A stretch of DNA of 64,000 nt from Trichaptum fuscoviolaceum (taxonomy: Eukaryota; Basidiomycota; Agaricomycetes; Hymenochaetales; Trichaptaceae), in the NCBI GenBank assembly GCA_910574455.1, contig CAJSYZ010000004.1, positions 310,001 through 374,000 on the forward strand, given 5' to 3'. Positions 56,705-64,000 of the stretch are shown piece after piece. Numbering within the stretch: position 1 is the stretch's first letter; the number at the start of each line of letters is the position of its first letter. The notes beneath the pieces are model-generated. The model saw only the letters and a program-made list of their open reading frames with translations. It made no database searches and had not been told where the DNA came from. Both the position numbers and the translations under genes were made by a program.

Positions 56705-58709
56705 TTACAAGTAATTGAGTAAAGTAAATATTGTAGGACGATCTTCAGCCCTTTTACTCCAACACTGCACCACCTTGTCCCACTGACGTCTGTACTGTAG
56801 GAGATATACTGGACTAATAATTGATGCGTTTGGTGGGTTCCCGTGAAGAACAGCTGTTATGACTTGAGCATCAGATATGCCAACGTAAGGCACCTCATCG
56901 GAAACTATCTACTAGTACGTTAATCAGACACTTTACAGAGGTATCACATATCACTTACCTCTAAACAAGTCATCCCGAGTGCATAAATATCGGAAGCAAA
57001 GGTGTGTTTTCCCGTTCCTCCAAACATATCTGGAAACAAGAGCTCTGGAGCCTGCCATCGAAGCGATCCTTTAGCCCCAGCCGACGATGTTCCAGTCAAG
57101 CTCGCCTGGAGGTCCTTTACTCGGGACAGTCCAAAATCAGCTATCTTAGGTACCCCATCTTCGTCGACAAGAATGTTATCCTTGATGTGTATGTATAAAG
57201 CATGAGAACAGGGAATGAAGTTATAGTGCATACACGAAGCTCACACATCGTAAGTCGCCATGTACTACAGAAGGGACCCGCACTCTATGCAGAAAATCTA
57301 CGCCTAATACAACGCCTTTTATCTATACATAGCAATTAAATTTTAGAAGAGGGAAGAGTAACTGAACCAAGTTCTTACCATTTCTCCCCTGTCTGTATTG
57401 GGTTTACAGCGAAGAAACTCCCTCAAAGTTCCATTAGCCATCCAGGGTGTTACCAACACCAATAAATCGGGCTTCTCATCCTGTACCTTCATGCAGCTTA
57501 TACCGAATAGAGGAAGAACATGAAGATTCTCCGAATAGTGCCACACAATTCCTTCCTTTGAGATTTCCTTCATAGAGATAAGAAAAGGCATTGGTGTGAG
57601 ATGTGGATGAAACTCACTGCATGGACCTTTCTAATTTCGTCCGGTTTACCAAAGAACCTCGGCACTTTCATTGCAATCACTCGGCCATCGTTCAGTGTGC
57701 CTTTATATATGTCTGCAAACCCACCGCCGCTGACAAGAGTCTTTGGCATGTTCTGGACCTCATGTATGTGCAGCCGAGACGGAAGAATAGCTAGACGGCG
57801 TGCTGTCTCGTAGATAGAGTCATGGAGCAAAGTCTCAATCTGAGGATAGCCACCATCGTCACATCCATCTCGTATTGATACCAACAACTTTTGGAAGAAT
57901 GTATCTGTTAGAGAGATAGCCATGTATTGCGATTCATCCGTACCTGGTCAACATTGTCAGTTGAACGAATTAAATCAGAAACCTGCGCTGCGGTCGCTCG
58001 TTCCATGCTATCTTGTACATCCTTCGAGATGCTCAGCATTGTACGAGCCATGTGGTGAGCCTTCACCACCGCAAGGTATGCAAGCTTATTCCTAACAGTA
58101 TTTCTGACCTGTGAGTTGACATATTTTCAGTTTTCTATTGAGTACGTACAGCAGTTTCCAAATTGATTCAGCAATTATGGAAAAGTCGCCAAGCACAGAG
58201 AACAAATGCCCATAGGAAGAGGGATTTAAGGACAGTGCAAGAATGTCTAAATCGGAGAAACTCTGTTGGTGGCTCCGAAGCGATAATACTGCACTGTTAA
58301 ACTTCTGGAGGTCGGTCAGCTTCTACTAGTACTCTGTCACGGAGAAATATGATACGTACGTCATCCAAATCACGATCAAAGGCGAAAGTCTGTACATGCA
58401 AGCAAATGAAATACGATCAGCTTTGCTTGCTTACAGAAACGCTGACACAACGTACGTCGTTCGGTGAGTAATTCGTCTTTGCGGGAATCATAGCTCGCAA
58501 GTTAGAGATCACTACTTTCGACAAGGTCAATTTCTAGATCTCACATATATACATTCAGTAAACAGAAAGCGGCGGACAGCGTCTTCCCAGACTTCGAGAG
58601 ACGCGGAACGATCACAGAGCCTTTCAAGTATTTCCTTCTTGTGTTTTTCTTCGAAGTATTCACCCCCCCTCCTGCTTAGTTGGCAGATATCTTCAAGGAA
58701 AGAAGCCAT
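56705..58709 (-). CDS. TKL-type protein kinase, paralog D (inverted unit)
   Basis: It has the same exon plan as paralogs A-C, read on the minus strand from the ATG at 58709 (MASFLEDICQLSRRGGEYFE). Small in-phase exons lie at 58476-58456 and 58389-58360. Kinase motifs are VSGGGFADIYKG, AMKVPR, TPWMANGTLREFL, VVHGDLRCDNILV, ADFGLSR, APELLFPDMFGG and QCWSKRAEDRP. All exon joins I followed remain open and the stop is at 56705. An upstream in-frame ATG would add about 25 residues, but the four-way conservation begins at MASFLED. Like the other paralogs it has HGD for HRD and should still be catalytic. Function unknown. Confidence 0.83.
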
Positions 58710-58939
58710 AAGAGATGAAGTCGATGTTGATAGAGGAGGGAGACAAGGAGGTTGCGAAGCGCCTAAGGGCATCATCACTGGCATGTATCGATGCCATCAA
58801 ATAAACAAGTACAAGCAACGTTAATTAATTTAGATTACCGTCTCACACAGCTACCCAAAGTACACACGGCCTCATCATCGTGCACAAGCTCTTGCTTTGA
58901 CTGCGATCCCAATTTTGTAACCATATATCTCAAGCCTAT

Positions 58940-59280
58940 AACATGTTTTCTAATGATCGAACAGCGCAGCAACTGGAGTGAACTCTCCTCATCCAGCACG
59001 CTCCACACTTCCCTTCATATTCCTCTAAGCCCTGGAAGAACCCAACGCCGCTCACATTTGCCTTTCCCTTTCTCAACGGCCTCTCCACGTAGTTCACCTC
59101 TAGCAGCTCTGGCACGCGCCCACTCCTCGCAGTTCCCACACCCAATGACCACGTAGCGCACGCCGTTGAGCAGCTGCACCTGATTTTCCTTCGATCGCCA
59201 GTCGCGAGTTCACCTGCGGATGCGACGAATTGTGTGGTGTTGACCGCACTCAACCTCGCATGACACCCTTGCGATGACGA
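58940..59280 (-). pseudogene. unrecognised relic of the duplicated unit, inverted copy
   Basis: Contains the block GKANVSGVGFFQGLEEYEGK followed by CGACW, the best preserved version of the block at 2036-2105 and 16970-17045. A Cys-containing stretch (CSCSTACATWSLG) lies before it. Two Cys clusters could mean a small zinc-binding domain. No start, no splice plan and no clear family. Confidence 0.4.
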
Positions 59281-59330
59281 CGGGGCTCGTCCGTGGAAAG
59301 GTGTGCGGTCACGACGTCGAGGGTCTGGAG

Positions 59331-59440
59331 GGAAGATTTGCTGAAATGTACGTAGCACTTGCTTTAAAGGCGATTGATTTCTCCAGAAGTGTGGTCCGAG
59401 ACTCAGACCCAATTGTTGGTTTGTCGGAGCGCTCGTCAAA
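59331..59440 (-). promoter_or_regulatory. orphan copy of the carboxylesterase promoter
   Basis: On the minus strand this reads CCGACAAACCAACAATTGGG, GACCACAC and AATCAATCGCC, then TTTAAAGCAAG, matching 47195-47275 closely. No esterase coding sequence follows. It shows that the inverted unit once carried, or was copied from, the esterase locus. Confidence 0.6.
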
Positions 59441-59552
59441 AGTGACTCAAGAGCACACTAATTTGCCATTAATTCCACAAAATGAGACGAGACAAGATGA
59501 GATGACCATATGTACGGACGTCAACCCTGTCTGAACCCAGTTGTCTGTACAA

Positions 59553-59765
59553 CTTGGAGCGCCGTGCCCGATCTACGTCGGACCGCCAGGCTTTGCAGGC
59601 AACGGTTCATGTACGACCGGTAGAGCGAGCGTCGCCAGTAGAGGACACGGGATGCGTCTGCAGATCTGGATCACTGCGTCTTCCCGGCCGTATCACTCTC
59701 GTCCGAGCAGAGTACCCAGACGGCGCCTCAAGATCCTTCGAATAATATCCGTATGCAAGTAGCAG
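59553..59765 (-). pseudogene. relic of the duplicated unit, inverted copy, upstream piece
   Basis: On the minus strand this matches 16735-16890 and 46150-46475 (shared core CGCATCC..TGTCC then GGCGAC.CTC). In minus-strand order it precedes the orphan esterase promoter, just as 46080-46545 precedes the esterase. Product unrecognised. Confidence 0.4.
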
Positions 59766-59954
59766 ATTCATCATTCATGAGTAGCTGCATCCGAAGGAAT
59801 GGGAGGCCCAGGGCGTAGGTCGTAGAGGAGTTTTTCAGGTGATACGTGATTCAGCGCGTAGAACAACCCATTACTGTTCTTGCTGCTTGATACGCATCTA
59901 AACTGCCATGAAGGGGTTTAAGGTCCCTCCAAGGTTAATATAGCGACAAAACAC

Positions 59955-60921
59955 TCACATTCCCTTCAACACCTCTGCCGCCTCCAGCGCATCCTCGAAC
60001 TCCGCCTGCGAGATCTCTTTCTCGCAATACCTCGCCAGTTCGACCGTAGACGTATAGCGCTGAAAGTAAACCTCATCGCCATCTTCGTTTGTCTCTCCTC
60101 CGTCATCAACTTCGTCTTTTGTATTGTGGAGAGCCGCAACGTGCGAGGTGTACGTGTTACTCGTAGCGGACATCCTGGAGAGTGTGAGCAGGGGAAGATG
60201 CAGCGGAGGTTACGCGCTAAAGGAATGTGTGGCGAGAGGGGAGGCATAGAGGGGATGACGGCGCGTGAGGCTATGTCTAAAGACAATTTCTTGGTCAAAA
60301 GCTTTACACAAAGGCGAGGTGGAAGCTGATAACTTACCGATAGCGCCAACGGTGCCAATGATGACAGTGCGGAAGCGGACGCCTTCCTACTTCGTCCCTT
60401 CATTCACAATAAGCAGAAGTAACACAACAATATTAGACAATGACATACCTGGTGCATCACATCCCTCTCTACGAAACACCTTCAAAAGCAACGACGCATG
60501 AACGAAGAAGTCCCTCCTCAATGAAGGCGTATACCGCCTGTCTGTGAGCATCACATCAGCCAGATGTACAACTGCTTTCGAAGATATCTAAAGATGACAT
60601 ACCTTTGGAAGATCACCCATTCCCGTTGTAATGCACCCTTTCGGTATCCTTGCGAGCTTCAAGCGCACCGACAGCCGACGTTTGCCGACGTTTGAAGCAG
60701 AAAGCAAGTAAGACAAGGAGCTGGTCCACGTCGTGCGTTAGCAACCTTGGCCACAGTATGACGGAGTAGAGGACTTACAACCAAGACATAAGCTGCACCG
60801 ATGACAATAACATTGCCATTGTGCGTCCAGAGAGCTTGCGAGAGGATGTGGACGTCAGAGACGAGGCCTACGACGGCCGTGATGAAGACGATGAGGAATT
60901 ACAGAAAGCGCGAGAAGGACG
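59955..60921 (-). pseudogene. Dlt1-like membrane-protein gene relic, copy 4, interrupted at its 5' end
   Basis: On the minus strand: a short hydrophobic start, FCFKRR then a 10-bp tandem duplication (CAAACGTCGG twice, about 60675-60700) that breaks the frame, the SVRLKLARIPKG block and VIPSMPPL. The C-terminal exon is well kept: GEEVYFQRYTSTVELARYCE-like, then AEFEDALEAAEVLKG. Its 5' end is separated from its upstream sequence by the 281-bp repeat at 60922-61202: TTTGCACTTCAAT, which precedes the coding start in copy 3 (15528-15540), is found on the far side at about 61216-61204. Family assignment to Dlt1 is tentative. Confidence 0.55.
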
Positions 60922-61202
60922 TTGTTCCCTTACTCCCACTGGGAGTAAAGGGCACTGTATCCCCTAAATTGCCGTGGGATACCTGCCACTGTCCTTCGTG
61001 GGAATATTAGTCAGCAACAAATACTACGTTGTGCCTTCACCTCATCCAATCCTTACCAGCAGTAGGCGCTCTCTTGCTTGGGCTGTAAAACACCTTTCAC
61101 TACTCTTAAGCTTGTTTCAATTTTTATCAATTCTCTTTCTTTCACACTTTCTCATCATGGTGGAGTAAGGGATCTGCCGGCGAAGCTCGGCCCGTTATCT
61201 AG
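60922..61202 (+). mobile_element. 281-bp dispersed repeat, copy 2
   Basis: Same length as 20264-20544, with one visible difference. It is inserted at the 5' end of Dlt1-like relic 4, with the gene's upstream sequence continuing directly after the terminal CTAG. This gives both edges of the element. No target-site duplication can be seen. Confidence 0.75.
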
Positions 61203-61865
61203 TATTGAAGTGCAAAGCGTGTTTTAGATATGTTCTGAAAATCGCAAGTAACGACTACATCGCCCTTCGGCGCAAAGTTGGAGTAGGTTGATTTGACTGC
61301 AGTGTGTCGGCAAACTGAACTTACGTTTTCCCACGACTACCAGTACTATAATTCTCTTCAATCACTTGCAGCATCCACTTCTGACCATCATACCGGACAA
61401 TGTACTGACACATGCATTACCCCGAGATGAATCCATACTAGCCTTTATCTTCAGTCCGGCTCACTCAGGCTGCTCACCGCGAAATTCTATTCAACAGTGA
61501 CAAGCGAGCGTCCATCGAAGGACAAATTCGAGCTTTGTGACAGTATTGACGCAACATAACCTCAAGATCTTTCGAAGACATCAATAAAGGATTGCGCTCG
61601 CTCCCAATCTGCTGCCGTATGCTATCCCATTCACTCGCGTCAGATGATGCATTTTTCGTGCCACCCAAATCAGACGGATGATCCTTCTGTAAGAGCCTCG
61701 CACAGAACGGCGACTTCGGGACTTGGTAGGAGTTACAAAGGGCTATTATGTATGTTACCTAGTATTTATCTCTAAACATGTTTATACATGCTCACGGTAC
61801 CCATATAGCCCATTTTTTCTCTACAAGCCATACCCGTATTGAGGGTTAGTAAAGACGGCCGGGGC
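61203..61865 (-). other. two stranded exon-like stretches of an unidentified gene
   Basis: On the minus strand, 61730-61474 is open (DLGGTKNASSDASEWDSIRQ, then MSSKDLEVMLRQYCHKARIC) and ends at a good GTGAGC donor. After an intron, 61411-61330 reads YIVRYDGQKWMLQVIEENYS and ends at GTAAGT. The spacing and splice sites look like real exons. I do not recognise the protein, and neither a start nor a stop exon was found, because the Dlt1-like relic begins immediately downstream. Confidence 0.35.
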
Positions 61866-63940
61866 GTATACGGTACGGTGCACGACAGCTTGGACAATGA
61901 GGATAAGGCCAACAGAAACTATGCAGTGTAGCTTTACGTAAAGCACGAATGAAATCGCTGCGTTGGCTCTGAGCCACTCGTCACCCATCCTTTGTTCTCC
62001 CCAGATACCTTCAGTTAAAAGGAACGCCGACAAGAGACGCGGTTAGGTATATTGAAGCAATAACTTTCAAACGTTCATATTCTCATACTTTCAAGAATAA
62101 TATGGCCGGATCTCTCGTTTCGACCACCGATGATTTAAATCATGAGGATAACCCTCTCGAAACCGTTCGTGCAGATGAGTGGAAGGACGATTACAAAGGG
62201 CGAGTACTTCCTTTCATGCATCACTGCTTAGTGATATTCCAATACTAAGACTGCTCAACAGTGATACGGCTCTGGGCAAGCATAGTAGTAGAGATTTGAC
62301 TCTAACAACGACGACACTCTCTCTCGAGCTTTCCAGTGGCCATAATCCCCCTCCTACCCCAAGTGCACCCTCTAATTCCACTCCGATTCCCACCCCCTTT
62401 CTTCCTCGAGCCACTTTCAAAGACCTTCCGGATGAGCTCATTGCCCTTTCCGTGCAATACGCCGTCGGCTTGTCATTCAAGCCCTTACGCCAGCTGTACA
62501 CCCTCATGCTTGTCTGCCGCAGACTCGCATACATCGTGCGGAACGCACCGCGTGCATGGGCAACAGTCAAACTGAGCACCTTCATGAGCCAGCGAACCAT
62601 CGAGACAGTTGTGCAGAGGAGCGGCACCCTCAGCCTCGAAGTCATGATAGCCAATTCGATATGCTATCCTCTGATGGACGCCAAATATGCAGGCATCGTG
62701 CATGCGCTGTTCTCATGCAGCGACAGGTGGGAGAGCGTCAAGTTCTATATCTCGGAAGTCTCTGCGAGATTCATCCACGCGCACTACCCGAGCCTGAAGC
62801 TTCCTCGCGCAGACAGTGTGACGTTCGAGCGCAATCTACGGTACCCCGATGGCGGTACATGGACCTCCTGGCTCTGTAAGAACTGGACTATGCCGAACAT
62901 ATGGTATCTATACTGCTCCGCACGCAATCCGCCGCCGCCCTTGATCTCTGCCGGGAACCTGACAGAGTGCGTTCTGAAGATGGGTGGCTGTGAAATCTCC
63001 AGCGTGCTTTTTTTCTTAGCGTCTACACCCAGTATGTATTTACTGGAAATCATAGACCATGGAATCTACGAATCTCCCACAAGCCCGCACACAAACTCCG
63101 AGCTACCAAATGTAGTGCTTCCTGAACTCGGTTATCTTATGCTGGAGTTGCGCACCATCGACGCACGTGCCCTCCGAAGACTCCTCAACGCCATCTCATG
63201 CCCGATCCTTGACGAGGTGTCTCTCTACATTGCTTTCAACTGTGTCGGACAAGTTAAGCAGCATCGCGCCCGCGCGGCGTTCCGTGAAGTAGCCCAGCAT
63301 ATGCGAAACCAGTTTACTGTCCTTGAAACATTCAGTTTTGAGGTGGACCCTATCCATCCGCGTTTCTCTGATGACGATAATGCCGGTGGACTCCAGCCGG
63401 GAGATAGCGTTCCTTCGACTGGGTATCACTTGATGAAGTTCTTCCCCGGCGATATATTCTGGCAATTGCCGAAGACGATAAAGAAGGTGAAACTCCGGAA
63501 CGTAGACTTTTTCAACGATAGTCAGTATGACTATCGTGAGTATACGTTGCCAAACCTCAAGGAGTTGATCATCACAAAGACCATCGAAAAGCTAACCTTT
63601 GAGGAACACTCCTTTTCGAGGCTGTCAAGTGTCCTCAAAAGACTGGGTGTGAAGCTGGAGCGGTTTAGTATCAACGAAGATGATAGAGAAAGTGAAGGTT
63701 ATGTTGAGGATGAAATCGATGAAGAGGATGAAAGTGAAGGAGAAAGCGCAGACGATGGAGAGGATGAAAATAATGGAGAAAGTGAGGATGTTGTAGAGAG
63801 TGAAAGAGATGGAGGGGATGAACGTGAGGAGCTTCAGACGGAGGAAGCGAAAGCAATAATTGCACTGCAGCGTGCGGGAGTCCTGTAGCTGAACCATGCG
63901 CAGAAGTACGTAGCAAATGTTCTCCTCCCTCGCATACTTG
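61866..63940 (+). repeat. segmental duplication, copy 2 (partner 53270-55290)
   Basis: Shares the F-box gene and about 240 bp of 5' DNA (including the TTTACGTAAAGC stretch and TTCAAGAATAAT just before the ATG) with 53270-55290. The acidic tail of the coding region is longer here. Confidence 0.85.
62102..63888 (+). CDS. F-box-like protein, paralog 2 (intact)
   Basis: Start ATG at 62102 (MAGSLVSTTDDLNHED). Exon 1 ends at 62199; a 62-nt intron (62200-62261) begins with GC, not GT, and has a TACTAAG branch site 12 nt before its CAG end. The joined frame gives 574 residues. The F-box core is ATFKDLPDELIALSVQYAVG with LRQLYTLMLVCRRLAYIVRN following, as in agaricomycete F-box proteins. About 350 residues of repeat-like, Leu-rich sequence follow, probably the substrate-binding part. 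The last 80 residues are a Glu/Asp/Ser/Gly-rich tail (EGESADDGEDENNGESED). A probable SCF ubiquitin-ligase substrate receptor; substrate unknown. If the intron is not spliced, a downstream non-ATG start would be needed, so splicing is the better model. Confidence 0.75.
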
Positions 63941-64000
63941 ATAATTTTTATCTCCTTGTGAACCACATAGTTTTACACTATAGCTACCGAATCTGACAAT
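63889..64000 (+). other. 3' flank of the F-box gene
   Basis: Non-coding sequence similar to 55244-55360, the corresponding flank of the other F-box copy. Nothing else was seen before the window ends. Confidence 0.4.

Overview
The window looks like chromosomal DNA of an agaricomycete (mushroom-forming basidiomycete). Almost every gene is split by 45-65 nt introns with GT(A/G)(A/T)G donors. The gene families fit as well: expanded TKL-type kinases with HGDLR loops, F-box paralogs, a type-B carboxylesterase, a group III histidine kinase and a Plavaka-type DNA transposase. No rRNA, tRNA or CRISPR was seen. All identifications come from reading the translation by eye; no search was run.

Left part (1-20.1 kb): a local segmental duplication. 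The repeated unit is a decayed Dlt1-like membrane-protein gene, then a second unrecognised relic, then a TKL kinase. It occurs three times on the + strand, with kinases at 3176-5183, 9635-11634 and 18183-20091. It occurs once inverted at 56.7-61.2 kb. The first two units end with a paralogous multi-pass membrane protein on the - strand (5648-7756 and 11973-14301). Three kinases are open throughout; the one at 9635 has an in-frame stop. The second membrane protein has three tandem copies of a cytoplasmic-linker exon.

Middle (20686-46028): a 25.3-kb block bounded by imperfect 33/34-bp inverted repeats (CATCAGGGAA...) with subterminal CTGAAATCA/CAGTAC-type repeats. I read it as one very large CACTA-like/Plavaka transposon. 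Inside are the Plavaka transposase (-), a broken group III histidine-kinase fragment (-), a DEDDy 3'-5' exonuclease with one frameshift (-), two open genes I do not recognise (835 aa, -; 571 aa, +) and a many-exon accessory gene (+). That accessory gene has a run of eleven short exons, ten of them symmetric phase-0 exons. From 28.2 to 42.3 kb the intergenic DNA is packed with a few short palindromic words, and these also intrude in frame into coding exons. This element is the main candidate for something undescribed.

Right part (46-64 kb): a duplicated-unit relic, an apparently complete secreted carboxylesterase (47313-49816), a rearranged exportin-2 (CSE1) pseudogene, repeat-rich DNA, an F-box gene with an N-terminal frameshift (53512-55243), the inverted kinase unit, and an apparently intact F-box paralog (62102-63888). 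A 281-bp dispersed repeat occurs at 20264 and 60922 with one difference seen by eye; the second copy sits at the 5' end of a Dlt1-like relic.
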